Source: an uncultured Clostridia bacterium
Lineage (GTDB): Bacteria; Bacillota; Clostridia; HGM11514
Reading direction: 5' to 3'
DNA length: 64,000 bases
Assembly: GCA_934464705.1 (NCBI GenBank)
Contig: CAKSKB010000005.1
Span: forward strand, 1-64,000
Below, one piece after another: positions 51,811 to 61,360 of this stretch; positions within the stretch are counted from its first letter, which is position 1, and the number at the start of each line of letters is the position of its first letter. Made by a program: the position numbers and the translations under genes. The notes under the pieces were generated by a model. The model was not told the DNA's origin. It searched no databases and saw nothing but the letters and a program-made list of their open reading frames with translations.

Positions 51811-54642
51811 TTACCCCCTGTCAAGCATTTTTTTAAGATACTGTCCGGTGTAAGATTTCTTGCATTTTACAATTTTTTCGGGAGTTCCGGCAGTGATAAC
51901 CGTTCCTCCGCCGCTGCCGCCTTCCGGTCCCAGATCTATAATATAATCCGCTGTTTTTATAACATCTAAGTTGTGCTCGATAACCACAACGGTGTTGCCG
52001 CTGTCAACGAGCTTCTGCAAAACCCCGACAAGCCTGTGAACATCGGCAAAATGCAGCCCCGTTGTAGGCTCATCGAGAACATAAATGGTTTTTCCGGTGC
52101 TTCTTTTGGAAAGTTCCGTTGCAAGCTTGACCCTCTGTGCCTCGCCGCCCGAAAGGGTTGTTGACGGCTGCCCGATTTTGATATATCCAAGCCCCACATC
52201 GGCAAGAGTTTTCAGCTTATGGCTGATTTTAGGGATATTTTCAAAAAACGTCACACCCTCCTCAACCGTCATGTCCAGTACATCGCTTATGCTTTTGTCC
52301 TTGTATTTAACCTCCAGGGTTTCACGGTTATAACGCTTGCCGCCACAGACCTCGCAGGGCACATAAACATCGGGCAGGAAGTGCATTTCTATTTTAATTA
52401 TACCGTCGCCCGAGCATGCCTCGCATCTGCCGCCCTTGACATTAAAACTGAAACGACTTGACGAAAATCCTCTGATTTTCGCTTCGTTTGTGGAAGCGAA
52501 AAGTTCCCTTATATCGCCGAAAACGCCCGTATATGTCGCCGGGTTTGAGCGCGGTGTTCTGCCAATCGGCGACTGGTCTATATCAATAATTTTATCGAGA
52601 TTTTCATAGCCTTCGATTTCATCGAAATCCCCCGCTTTTGCCCTTGCGCCGTTCAGCTTTGCGGCAAGCGATTTATAAAGAATTTCGTTGACCAAGGAAG
52701 ATTTGCCGGAGCCGGAAACGCCCGTCACGCAGGTAAATGTTCCGAGGGGAAAATCTACCGTAATATTTTTAAGATTGTTCTGCCTTGCGCCCCTGACCGT
52801 CAGCTTAAAGCCGTTGCCCTCTCTTCTTTTCTTCGGAATTTCAATCTTTTTTTTGCCGCTTAAATACTGCCCGGTGACCGATTCCGGCACCTTCATGATT
52901 TCCTCCGCGGTACCCTGTGCAACAAGATATCCGCCGTGAACGCCCGCACCGGGGCCTATATCTATAATATCGTCCGCCTCACGCATCGTATCCTCATCGT
53001 GCTCCACCACAACGAGGGTGTTCCCCATGTCACGGAGGCGCTTAAGGGTCGCGAGCAGCTTGTCGTTGTCACGCTGGTGAAGCCCTATGCTCGGCTCGTC
53101 CAGAATATAAATCACGCCCATGAGCGCCGCTCCGATTTGGGTTGCAAGGCGGATTCTCTGCGCCTCACCGCCCGAAAGCGTTGCCGCCGACCTCCACAGT
53201 GTGAGATATTCCAGCCCGACGTTTTTAAGAAATCCGAGCCTTCCGCAAATTTCTTTCAGAACAGCCGAAGCAATTTTCGCATCATTTCCGGTTAATTCAA
53301 GATTTTCAAAAAACTCGTCCGCCTCGGAAACCGAGAGACAGCACACATCATAAATGCTTTTATCATTAATCGTAACCGCCAGCGACTCCTTTTTAAGCCT
53401 TGCGCCCCTGCATTCGGGACATTCGCAGTTACTCATATACCCTTCAAGCTCAATCCGCATCCAAAGCGAGGTTGTTTCCTCGTATCTTCTTTCTATATTA
53501 TTCGCAATTCCCTCAAAAGATGTTACATAATCAACCTTTCGTCCGTTCGGACGCCTCTGGATAACCCTGATTTTATCGCTGCCCGTACCGTACAGAATTT
53601 TGTCAACTGCCGATTTCGGCAAATCCTTGACGGGGGTGTCGAGGTCAAAATCATATTTGTTTGCAAGCGCCTCAAAAACCGCCGAGGCGGTGGTTCCGCT
53701 TTTTTCGCTGTTCCAGCCGGAAACGGTGATTGCGCCGCCGTTCAGGCTCTTTTTGGGGTCTTTGATAATCCTGTCGGGGTCGGCTTTAAGAAGATACCCC
53801 AGCCCCGAGCACGCGGGGCACGCACCGAACGGATTGTTGAAGGAAAACATTCTCGGCACAAGCTCGTCAATGCTGATTCCGCAGTCCGCACACGCATAAT
53901 TCTGCGAAAACATCAAATCCTCGCCGCCGATTACGCTAATCTCCGCAATTCCGTCCGCCGAGGAAAGCGCAGTTTCAACCGAATCCGCAAGCCTTTTGCG
54001 GATTTCGGGCTTGACAACAAGACGGTCGATAACATATTCAATCGTGTGCTTTTTGTTCTTTTCCAATACAATTTCCTCATTAACTTCGTACAAATTACCG
54101 TCAACCCTGACCCTGACATATCCCGCACGCTTTGCGTCCATGAGGATTTTTTGGTGCTCGCCCTTCTTCCCGCGTATAACGGGCGCCATAACCATAATTT
54201 TCGTGCCTTCGGGCATTGAAAGCACCTTGTCGGTAATCTGGTCCACCGTCTGCTGAGAAATAACCTTGCCGCATTTAGGGCAGTGCGGAACGCCCACCCT
54301 TGCGTAAAGAAGCCTTAAATAATCATAAATTTCGGTAACGGTTCCGACAGTTGAACGGGGGTTTCTGCCGGAAGTTTTCTGGTCAATCGAAATCGCCGGG
54401 GAAAGCCCCTCGATATAGTCAACATCCGGTTTTTCCATCTGTCCCATAAATTGGCGCACATAGGACGAAAGCGACTCAACATACCTCCTCTGCCCCTCGG
54501 CAAAAACCGTATCGAATGCAAGCGACGATTTGCCCGAACCGCTTAGCCCCGTCACAACCACCAGCTTGTCGCGCGGAATTTTAACATCGATATTCTTAAG
54601 ATTGTGCTCTCTTGCACCTTTTATATAAATGCAGTCCTTCAT
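51811..54642 (-). CDS. uvrA: UvrABC system protein A
   Basis: UvrA finds DNA damage and loads UvrB. The 943-residue protein has two ABC ATPase modules with Walker A GLSGSGKSSLAFDT and GVSGSGKSSLVNEI, zinc-finger cysteines CPKC (about 123), CADCG and CEACSGDG/CEVCGGKR, and signatures LSGGEAQRIRLA and LSGGEAQRVKLA. The length is normal. The ATG overlaps the last base of the uvrB stop. Confidence 0.98.
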   Translation of the reverse strand: MKDCIYIKGAREHNLKNIDVKIPRDKLVVVTGLSGSGKSSLAFDTVFAEGQRRYVESLSSYVRQFMGQMEKPDVDYIEGLSPAISIDQKTSGRNPRSTVGTVTEIYDYLRLLYARVGVPHCPKCGKVISQQTVDQITDKVLSMPEGTKIMVMAPVIRGKKGEHQKILMDAKRAGYVRVRVDGNLYEVNEEIVLEKNKKHTIEYVIDRLVVKPEIRKRLADSVETALSSADGIAEISVIGGEDLMFSQNYACADCGISIDELVPRMFSFNNPFGACPACSGLGYLLKADPDRIIKDPKKSLNGGAITVSGWNSEKSGTTASAVFEALANKYDFDLDTPVKDLPKSAVDKILYGTGSDKIRVIQRRPNGRKVDYVTSFEGIANNIERRYEETTSLWMRIELEGYMSNCECPECRGARLKKESLAVTINDKSIYDVCCLSVSEADEFFENLELTGNDAKIASAVLKEICGRLGFLKNVGLEYLTLWRSAATLSGGEAQRIRLATQIGAALMGVIYILDEPSIGLHQRDNDKLLATLKRLRDMGNTLVVVEHDEDTMREADDIIDIGPGAGVHGGYLVAQGTAEEIMKVPESVTGQYLSGKKKIEIPKKRREGNGFKLTVRGARQNNLKNITVDFPLGTFTCVTGVSGSGKSSLVNEILYKSLAAKLNGARAKAGDFDEIEGYENLDKIIDIDQSPIGRTPRSNPATYTGVFGDIRELFASTNEAKIRGFSSSRFSFNVKGGRCEACSGDGIIKIEMHFLPDVYVPCEVCGGKRYNRETLEVKYKDKSISDVLDMTVEEGVTFFENIPKISHKLKTLADVGLGYIKIGQPSTTLSGGEAQRVKLATELSKRSTGKTIYVLDEPTTGLHFADVHRLVGVLQKLVDSGNTVVVIEHNLDVIKTADYIIDLGPEGGSGGGTVITAGTPEKIVKCKKSYTGQYLKKMLDRG

Positions 54643-56585
54643 TATTTATCTCCCAACATTATAATCTTGTCGCGAAGCTCCGCCGCCTTTTCAAAATCGA
54701 GAAGGGACGCAGCCTCCTTCATTTCCGCCGTAAGCTTCTTTTTAAGCCTGTACTTTTCTTCCCTTGTCATCTGCTTTTCAAACTTGACGGGCTTCAGGGT
54801 TTCTATAACCTCATGAATATTCTTAACAATAGTTTTCGGCGTTATGCCATGTTTTTTGTTGTAAGCGTCCTGTATGGAGCGGCGGCGGTTCGTTTCGGTG
54901 ATTGCATAATTCATCGAGGCGGTAACCGTGTCGGCGTACATAATAACCTTGCCTTCCGCATTTCTCGCGGCTCTTCCGATTGTCTGGATAAGGGAGGTTT
55001 CCGAACGGAGGAAGCCCTCCTTGTCCGCATCGAGTATGGCAACGAGCGAAACCTCCGGAAGGTCAAGCCCTTCACGCAGAAGATTTATACCGATTAAAAC
55101 GTCAAAAATCCCCATGCGAAGCTCCCTTATAATCTGCATACGCTCCATAGTATCAACGTCGGAGTGAAGATATTTTGCCTTAATATTCATATTTGCAAAG
55201 TAATCGGTCAGATCCTCCGCCATCTTTTTGGTCATTGTGGTAACCAGAACCCTCTCGCCGCGGTCGGTTCTCTTAACTATTTCACCGTAGAGGTCGTCAA
55301 TCTGCCCTTCAATTGGTCTTACCTCCACCTCGGGGTCTAAAAGCCCGGTCGGTCTTATCACCTGCTCGACCGTCTGAACCGAGTTCTCCTTTTCGTAAGG
55401 TCCCGGGGTTGCGGAAACAAATATCGCCTGGTTTATGCGGCTTTCAAACTCCTCAAAGTTAAGCGGACGGTTATCGTAAGCCGACGGCAGACGAAATCCG
55501 AAATCAACGAGCGATTTCTTTCTTGAACGGTCGCCGGCATACATTGCCCGAACCTGCGGAATTGTAACGTGAGCCTCGTCCACCACAAGCAAAAAATCCT
55601 CCGGAAAGAAATCAAGAAGCGTATACGGTGCGCTGCCCTTCGGTCTGCCGCTTATGTGCCTTGAATAGTTCTCGATGCCCTGGCAAAACCCAACCTCTCT
55701 GAGCATTTCAAGGTCGTAATTCGTCCTCTGCATAATTCGCTGCGACTCAAGCAGCTTGTCCTCCGCTTTAAACTCCCTCATGCGCTCCTCAAGCTCATTT
55801 TCGATAGCGGTTAAAGCTCTCTGCATTTTGGTATTCGTTGTAACATAATGGGATGCCGGGAAAACGGCAACATAGGTTCGCTCTCCCAAAACCTCGCCGG
55901 TAAGGGCATTAATTTCGGTTATCCGTTCTATTTCGTCACCGAAAAACTCAATTCTTATTGCATTGTCACCCGAATTTGACGGAAACACCTCAACAACATC
56001 GCCCCTGACCCTGAATTTGTTCCTGACAAAATTAATGTCGTTTCTTTCGTACTGAACCGCAACCAGCCTTGCAAGCAGCTCGTCACGCTCGATCGTCATT
56101 CCCGGGCGGATCGAAATTATAAGGTTTTTGTAATCGTCAGGGTCGCCGAGACCGTATATGCACGAAACGCTGGAGACGATTATAACATCACGCCGCTCAA
56201 AAAGCGAAGCCGTTGCCGAGTGTCGCAGCTTGTCAATCTCATCGTTAATCTGCGCATCCTTTTCTATATAAGTGTCGGTGTGCGGAATGTACGCCTCCGG
56301 CTGATAATAATCATAATACGAAACAAAATATTCAACGGCATTTTCGGGGAAAAACTCCTTAAATTCCGAGCAAAGCTGCGCTGCCAGAGTTTTGTTGTGA
56401 GCCAAAACAAGGGTGGGCCTGTTAATCTTTTCGATAACATTTGCAATCGTAAATGTCTTTCCGGAGCCCGTAACCCCAAGGAGCGTCTGCCCCTTATCAC
56501 CGCTTTTTATTCCTTCAACCAATTTTTCTATAGCCTGCGGCTGATCGCCCGTCGGCTTATAGTCGGAATGAAGCTTAAAATCCAT
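54642..56585 (-). CDS. uvrB: UvrABC system protein B
   Basis: UvrB is the helicase-like protein that checks damage and recruits UvrC. The 647-residue protein has Walker A GVTGSGKTF (about 38-46), the beta-hairpin region YYDYYQPEAYIP, helicase motifs VVDEAHVTIPQ and LLREGLDLPEV, and the C-terminal UVR domain (about 612-645) that contacts UvrC. The ATG at 56585 is chosen over a GTG at 56591 for its spacing from GGGGGTG. It is the first gene of a repair operon. No LexA box was seen at the promoter. Confidence 0.98.
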   Translation of the reverse strand: MDFKLHSDYKPTGDQPQAIEKLVEGIKSGDKGQTLLGVTGSGKTFTIANVIEKINRPTLVLAHNKTLAAQLCSEFKEFFPENAVEYFVSYYDYYQPEAYIPHTDTYIEKDAQINDEIDKLRHSATASLFERRDVIIVSSVSCIYGLGDPDDYKNLIISIRPGMTIERDELLARLVAVQYERNDINFVRNKFRVRGDVVEVFPSNSGDNAIRIEFFGDEIERITEINALTGEVLGERTYVAVFPASHYVTTNTKMQRALTAIENELEERMREFKAEDKLLESQRIMQRTNYDLEMLREVGFCQGIENYSRHISGRPKGSAPYTLLDFFPEDFLLVVDEAHVTIPQVRAMYAGDRSRKKSLVDFGFRLPSAYDNRPLNFEEFESRINQAIFVSATPGPYEKENSVQTVEQVIRPTGLLDPEVEVRPIEGQIDDLYGEIVKRTDRGERVLVTTMTKKMAEDLTDYFANMNIKAKYLHSDVDTMERMQIIRELRMGIFDVLIGINLLREGLDLPEVSLVAILDADKEGFLRSETSLIQTIGRAARNAEGKVIMYADTVTASMNYAITETNRRRSIQDAYNKKHGITPKTIVKNIHEVIETLKPVKFEKQMTREEKYRLKKKLTAEMKEAASLLDFEKAAELRDKIIMLGDK

Positions 56586-56642
56586 ATGCACACCCCCGTA
56601 AAATCCGATAAAAAATCAAAAATCATAATCCTTCAACTATAT

Positions 56643-56671
56643 ATTATACCACAGCCGATTTTTTTTGTAAA
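56643..56671 (-). promoter_or_regulatory. Promoter of the uvrBA operon
   Basis: On the minus strand TTTACA and TATAAT are separated by 17 bp, 58 bp upstream of the uvrB ATG. The MITE-like element begins about 20 bp further upstream. Confidence 0.8.
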
Positions 56672-56689
56672 TAGCTTTTAAAAATAAAA

Positions 56690-57032
56690 AGAAGGAATTA
56701 CAGCAAAATACAGGAAATTTTGCTCAGCGTGTCGATAAACCTATCGACACGCTGGCAGGCTTCGAAAAAGGAAGGTAAATTTGCCGAACATGGATTCGTC
56801 GGCGTATGCGATACGGTAGAGTCCATGTTCGGTGAAAGCAAGCAAAAAGCCTTGAAATCCCGATGATTTCAAGGCTTTTTCAATACGATTTTATTATTTT
56901 GAAACGAAATTATTATGTGAACAGTATATTTTAATTGTTGCTCAAAAACAGATTAATGTTTTTTTGCTTGCGGTTGACCAACTTTTTCGACAGTCTGAGC
57001 AAAATACAGGAAATTTTGCTGCAATTCCTTTT
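56690..57032. mobile_element. MITE-like element with inverted termini and three hairpins
   Basis: The 343-bp segment has inverted ends of about 50 bp. Each holds GGAATT-(A/G)-CAGCAAAAT and TTTTGCTCAG followed by TGTCGA. The ends are at 56690-56742 and 56978-57032. Inside are a 13-bp hairpin (56725-56754), an 11-bp stem (56784-56794 with 56822-56832) and a 16-bp terminator-like hairpin (56844-56880). No open reading frame of note is present. It fills the gap between uvrB and the GH127 gene. No target-site duplication could be fixed with confidence. Confidence 0.7.
56844..56881. terminator. Terminator-like hairpin inside the MITE-like element
   Basis: AAAAAGCCTTGAAATC and GATTTCAAGGCTTTTT form a perfect 16-bp stem around CCGAT, flanked by A/T runs on both strands. 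It would stop GH127 transcription before uvrB. Confidence 0.75.
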
Positions 57033-57048
57033 TGGGGCAAACAAAGCC

Positions 57049-58875
57049 CTACTTAACATTCAACCACACAAGGAAATCGCTTTCGCCGCGGTTCGCAAAG
57101 CAATTATATGGAATAAGCCTGATTTTTTCCGGCTCAAAGTCATCGGTATAGGGGAAGTAAAGCGATTTTCCGACGCTCCTTTTGCATCCGTCAAGGGTTA
57201 TAACATCAAGCCCGAAATCCGCGCAATAAGCAATTTCTGCGTCTTTGAGGCCTTCTCGCGTAACAAACAGCGACCTCAAATCCTTTCCGTTGTCTACGCC
57301 TTCGCAGCAGTACACAATCGGTCCTCTGCAAACGGCTCCCCTTCCGTTCAGGTTATGTACACGCATGTCCGCCGCAATCAGCTCAACCGTCATTTTGAAT
57401 TCAATATTTATTTCTTCCGGCGGATTTTTAATAATTATATATCCGTTCTCAAGCTTGTATTTTGCGTCAACCGAAAATTCACGGCACCAGTACGGCTTCC
57501 TCACCGCAAGTCTGTCGGTTCCGCGGCTATGTATTTTGACTTTTCCCGAATGCGGATAATCGGTTTGCTGTTCGATGAATACGCCGCCTTCCTCCATGCG
57601 GCTGCCCGCAAACTGATTTATATAATATGTATCGCCGTCCGCGGCATAAATATACTCCTCAAGTTTCGGAAGAACTCTGTTGAGGTTCGGAGGGCAGCAG
57701 GAGCACGAAAACATCTCGACCCTTTCGGTAATGGGAAGATGCTCGCGGCGGTCCCCGAAAATTTCTTCCGGCTCTTTTTCGTAGTCAACAAGGTCAATTT
57801 CAAGCGGATTTTCATAGAAAAACTTTCTGCCGTCAAGCGACAGTCCCGAAAGCAGACCGTTATATAAGGTTCTTTCGATAACATCCGCATATTTTGCGTT
57901 GTTGTCGAGCATGAGCATTCTCTGCGCAAAAAAGACAAGCGCAATTGCGGCGCAGGTTTCGTTATACGCCTTTTTGTTGGGAAGCACATACGGAATTGAA
58001 AACGCTTCCCCTCTCCACGAAGCGCCAACGCCGCCCGTGATTGAGATCTTACCCGAGGTTATATCATCAAAAAGCGCCGTGCAGACATCCTTAAGCTCAT
58101 TATCCGACAGTTCATACGCAAGGTCAGCCATTGCGGAATACAAATACAGCGCACGCACCGAGTGCCCGACGGCCTTTTTTTGCTCTCTCGCGGGAATGTG
58201 TGACTGCCAGTATTCAGCGGTGAAAACTACATTTGCCTCGGCGTCCTTTTCGTTATTTCCCCTCATATTCACAAAATACTCTGACATTTCAAGATACTTT
58301 TTCTTTCCGGTCGCACGGTACAATTTCACAAGCGCAAGCTCTATTTCCTCATGCCCCGGCGTAGAAAACGCGGCGGAATCTTCATCAATAAACACTTTTT
58401 TTATAAGGTCCGCATATTTTTCGCACGCTTTCAAAAGCCTGTCGCTGCCGGTCGCCTCAAAGTATGCAACACCCGCCTCCATCAGATGCCCTGCGCAGTA
58501 AAGTTCATGGCAGCTGCGGTCGGTAAATCTCGCCTGCGGATCAACGGTTATATAATGAGTATTGAAATACCCGTCCTTCAGCTGATTTTTCTCAATCAAA
58601 TCGATAAGACCCTCGATTTTTTCCCGAAGCTCCGGCACATCGTGCTTTTGGAGTATATATGCCGCACCCTCAATCCACTTTGCCACATCCGAATCCCAGA
58701 ATATATGGGGCTTTTTGTCATCGCCCTCCTTCCAATCGCACTTAAACGCACCTATTCTGCCGGTATCGTAAAATCTGTTCCATACTGCATTAATTGTAAT
58801 TTTCCGATTAAGCTCCGCTTTATCAAAAAGATAACCCGAAAGCAGTTCGGCATTTTTCCAATCAATCGATTTCAT
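57049..58875 (-). CDS. GH127-family glycoside hydrolase (beta-L-arabinofuranosidase type)
   Basis: GH127 enzymes remove beta-L-arabinofuranose from plant glycans. The 608-residue protein has an alpha/alpha toroid core and a beta domain. It holds the family zinc and catalytic motif: Glu and Cys in NETCAAIA and the double cysteine in SCSCCPPNLNR. There is no signal peptide, so it acts on imported oligosaccharides. GCGGAGGA lies before the ATG. It diverges from an AraC regulator at 58989. Its stop is 17 bp after the end of the MITE-like element. The exact sugar is inferred from the family. Confidence 0.94.
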   Translation of the reverse strand: MKSIDWKNAELLSGYLFDKAELNRKITINAVWNRFYDTGRIGAFKCDWKEGDDKKPHIFWDSDVAKWIEGAAYILQKHDVPELREKIEGLIDLIEKNQLKDGYFNTHYITVDPQARFTDRSCHELYCAGHLMEAGVAYFEATGSDRLLKACEKYADLIKKVFIDEDSAAFSTPGHEEIELALVKLYRATGKKKYLEMSEYFVNMRGNNEKDAEANVVFTAEYWQSHIPAREQKKAVGHSVRALYLYSAMADLAYELSDNELKDVCTALFDDITSGKISITGGVGASWRGEAFSIPYVLPNKKAYNETCAAIALVFFAQRMLMLDNNAKYADVIERTLYNGLLSGLSLDGRKFFYENPLEIDLVDYEKEPEEIFGDRREHLPITERVEMFSCSCCPPNLNRVLPKLEEYIYAADGDTYYINQFAGSRMEEGGVFIEQQTDYPHSGKVKIHSRGTDRLAVRKPYWCREFSVDAKYKLENGYIIIKNPPEEINIEFKMTVELIAADMRVHNLNGRGAVCRGPIVYCCEGVDNGKDLRSLFVTREGLKDAEIAYCADFGLDVITLDGCKRSVGKSLYFPYTDDFEPEKIRLIPYNCFANRGESDFLVWLNVK

Positions 58876-58905
58876 AAATAATCCTCCGCTATTTATTAAT
58901 AATAC

Positions 58906-58934
58906 TTGACTGTGCCACGAACTTATTATATAAT
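58906..58934 (+). promoter_or_regulatory. Promoter of the AraC gene next to GH127
   Basis: TTGACT and TATAAT are separated by 17 bp. The -10 ends about 54 bp before the ATG. Confidence 0.8.
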
Positions 58935-58988
58935 ATAATCAAACGGATTTCAATATATAAAAACAGACAGGAAGTGCAAAAAACAGAC

Positions 58989-59750
58989 ATGTTTGACAAC
59001 CAATATATTAAATTTTGCGGAATGGGGTATTTCACAAGCGAAGACAGGTGGATTCACCCGGAAAGAATTGAAAAAACACATGAAATAATCTATACTGCAA
59101 AGGGAACGGTGCATATAGAGGACGGCGGCGTAAGGCACTCTCTTGAAAGGGGGAGCATGATAATTCTGCCCGCCGGAGTTATGCACCGCGGTTTCAAAGA
59201 AAGCTGCAAAACCGAATTCTACTGGATTCATTTTCTGAAAGATGACCGTCTGCAGCTGCCGTACATAACCGAAAGCTTTGAATCGCCGCACATATTCAGA
59301 GAACTGCTGCACTATGCCAACCTTCCCGAGGCGAACGATTTTATCATAAGCTCGGTATTTGCCTACCTCATATCGCAGATTTACATATGCAGACCGGAAA
59401 GCCAAGCCCCGTCAAAGCTTGCAAGCGAGATCGCCGAATGGACAAGAATAAACGCCGGAGCGGCGCTTACCGTCGAAGAAACCGCCGGGCACTTCGGCTA
59501 CAACGCCGAATACATATCAAGAGTTTTCAAAAAGAACTACCACATCGGACTTAAAGAATATCAGCAAAATATTCTTCTGAAAAAAGCCAAGGATTATCTG
59601 ACAAACACGAATTATTCCATAAAAGAAATTGCCGCAATCCTTAATTTCAAGGACGCCAATCTTTTTACGAATTTTTTCAAATATCACGAAAACACTGTCC
59701 CTCTGCGCTACAGAAACGCATATACCAAGACGCACATGAACAAAAAATAA
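58989..59750 (+). CDS. AraC-family regulator with cupin sensor domain
   Basis: The protein of about 253 residues has an N-terminal cupin-type ligand domain (about 20-90, with HEIIYTAKGTVHIEDGG and GSMIILPAGVMHRG) and a C-terminal AraC DNA-binding domain (with YISRVFKKNYHIGLKEYQQN and SIKEIAAILNFKDANLFTNF). It diverges from the GH127 gene and probably activates it in response to an arabinose-type sugar. The start is uncertain: ATG at 58989 has AGGAAG about 12 bases before it, whereas the GTG at 58974 abuts the site. Confidence 0.92.
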   Translation: MFDNQYIKFCGMGYFTSEDRWIHPERIEKTHEIIYTAKGTVHIEDGGVRHSLERGSMIILPAGVMHRGFKESCKTEFYWIHFLKDDRLQLPYITESFESPHIFRELLHYANLPEANDFIISSVFAYLISQIYICRPESQAPSKLASEIAEWTRINAGAALTVEETAGHFGYNAEYISRVFKKNYHIGLKEYQQNILLKKAKDYLTNTNYSIKEIAAILNFKDANLFTNFFKYHENTVPLRYRNAYTKTHMNKK

Positions 59751-59752
59751 GA

Positions 59753-59877
59753 AGAGGCCTCAAAAAAGCCGCCGCCCGAAGCGCCTGTATACATCTTCGG
59801 GTTCGATTTGTCCATTCTGCACGGTTTTTCTGAAGCCTCTATGGCCTGCGGCAAAATATTATGCCGCAGCATTTTAT
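59753..59877. other. Stacked hairpins between convergent genes
   Basis: An imperfect palindrome (AAGAGGCCTCAAAAAAGCC at 59752-59770 and GGTTTTTCTGAAGCCTCT near 59823-59840) is followed by a GC-rich stem CTGCGGCA/TGCCGCAG (59846-59869). These probably end the AraC and glnQ-type transcripts. T-runs are short. Confidence 0.55.
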
Positions 59878-59883
59878 TTCATT

Positions 59884-60621
59884 TTACAGCACGCAGCTGA
59901 GAAAGTTCTTTGTTCTCGGGTTCTGCGGATTTCCGAACACCTCTTCGGGAGTTCCCTCCTCCATAATATATCCGTCATCCATAAACAAAACCCTGTCCGC
60001 AACCTCACGGGCAAAGCCCATTTCGTGAGTTACGATAACCATCGTCATGCCGTCGCGCGCCAAATCCTTCATTACATTCAGCACCTCCCCGACCATTTCG
60101 GGGTCGAGAGCCGATGTGGGCTCGTCAAACAGCATAACATCGGGGTGCATACAAAGCGCCCTTGCAATTGCCACACGCTGCTTCTGACCGCCCGAAAGCT
60201 GCGAAGGATACGCCTCCGCCTTATCTTCCAGCCCGACTTTTTTAAGCATTTTTACGGCAGTTTCCATAGCCTCCGCTCTGGTTGCTTTTTTAAGGTCAAC
60301 CGGCGCAAGCATCAGGTTGCCCAAAACGCTGTAATTATTAAAAAGGTTAAAGTGCTGAAACACCATACCGATGTTTTCGCGCACCTTGTTTATGTTGGTT
60401 TTTTTGTCTGCGACATTATATCCGTCAACCGTAATACTGCCGGAGGTAAGCTGTTCAAGGCGGTTAAGGCACCTCAAAAATGTCGATTTACCGCTGCCCG
60501 AAGGCCCGATAACGCACACAACCTCGCCTTCCGTAATATCCGTCGAAATATCCTTGAGCACCTCTAAATGCCCGAAACTCTTGGAAAGATGCGAAACGCT
60601 TATTTTGATATTATCTGCCAC
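59884..60621 (-). CDS. Polar amino-acid ABC transporter, ATP-binding protein
   Basis: The 245-residue ATPase has Walker A GPSGSGKSTFLR, signature LSGGQKQRVAIARAL, Walker B MLFDEPTSALDPE and the H-loop VTHEMGFAREV, closest to GlnQ-type proteins. It starts with GTG at 60621 after GGAGAGGAGG and overlaps the permease end by 11 bp. It completes a three-gene importer with the permease and binding protein. Confidence 0.95.
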   Translation of the reverse strand: MADNIKISVSHLSKSFGHLEVLKDISTDITEGEVVCVIGPSGSGKSTFLRCLNRLEQLTSGSITVDGYNVADKKTNINKVRENIGMVFQHFNLFNNYSVLGNLMLAPVDLKKATRAEAMETAVKMLKKVGLEDKAEAYPSQLSGGQKQRVAIARALCMHPDVMLFDEPTSALDPEMVGEVLNVMKDLARDGMTMVIVTHEMGFAREVADRVLFMDDGYIMEEGTPEEVFGNPQNPRTKNFLSCVL

Positions 60622-61285
60622 GGTTCAGCCTCCTCTCCAAAGTCTTTGCAAGGATGGACAAAAGTGTGATAACAACAAGATACATTACCGCAACAATTCC
60701 CCATACCTGAAATGACTTAAATGTAATTGCAATGACATTCTGCGCCTTATTAACCAATTCCGGAAACCCTATAACCGAAAGAATTGAAGTATCCTTCAAA
60801 GTTATGATAAACTGGTTTACGATGCTCGGAATCATATTCCTGATAGCCTGCGGAAGCACAACCCTGTACATTGAGCGGCAATAGGTAAGCCCGAGGCTCC
60901 TCGAAGCCTCCATCTGTCCCTTGTCGATAGACTGAATGCCCGCGCGGATAATTTCCGCCATGTAAGCGCCGCAGTTGAGCGCAAGACAGATTGTACCTGC
61001 CTGAAGCGATGAAAAAGTAAAATTCAAACCCGCAAGCTTCAGACCGTAAGGCAATCCGAGGTACACAAAGAATGCCAGAACAATCATCGGCACGCCTCTG
61101 ATGATGTTAACATATATAATGGAAATTATGTTACATACTTTGCTGCCGACAACGCTGAGCATACCGAAAATTATACCGAGTATACAGCCGAACGCCAGCC
61201 CGAGCAGCGCCAGAAGAAGCGTCTGCCCCATAGCCGAAAGCAGCAATGACCCGTATGTATCAATTATAAACTGCATAAGTTTCAC
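60611..61285 (-). CDS. Polar amino-acid ABC transporter, permease
   Basis: The 224-residue membrane protein has five segments and the HisM-type motif GGVGIIRGVPMIVLAFF-like region (here NIIRGVPMIVLAFFVYLG) and EIIRAGIQSIDKGQMEASRS, the contact loop with the ATPase. The start may be GTG at 61285 or ATG at 61276. The region before it can form two competing hairpins. Confidence 0.94.
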   Translation of the reverse strand: MKLMQFIIDTYGSLLLSAMGQTLLLALLGLAFGCILGIIFGMLSVVGSKVCNIISIIYVNIIRGVPMIVLAFFVYLGLPYGLKLAGLNFTFSSLQAGTICLALNCGAYMAEIIRAGIQSIDKGQMEASRSLGLTYCRSMYRVVLPQAIRNMIPSIVNQFIITLKDTSILSVIGFPELVNKAQNVIAITFKSFQVWGIVAVMYLVVITLLSILAKTLERRLNRGR

Positions 61286-61294
61286 AAAGCCTTT

Positions 61295-61341
61295 CCGCCC
61301 ATCGGAGAGCTAACATACAGCCTTATCATGGGCGGATAAGG
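61295..61341 (-). promoter_or_regulatory. Competing hairpins before the permease gene
   Basis: CCTTATC and GATAAGG (61321-61327 with 61335-61341) can pair, or CCGCCCAT and ATGGGCGG (61295-61302 with 61328-61335) can pair. The two cannot form together. The second covers bases next to the permease ribosome binding site. Confidence 0.5.
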
Positions 61342-61360
61342 TGTGTTTTATCATTCGTAA

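Noticed and set aside
56600..56690. LexA box in front of uvrB
   Set aside because: No GAAC-N4-GTTC-type palindrome was found near the promoter.
57978..58600. A 200-codon plus-strand frame inside the GH127 gene
   Set aside because: It is antisense to the GH127 gene, whose motifs are intact, and has no ribosome binding site.
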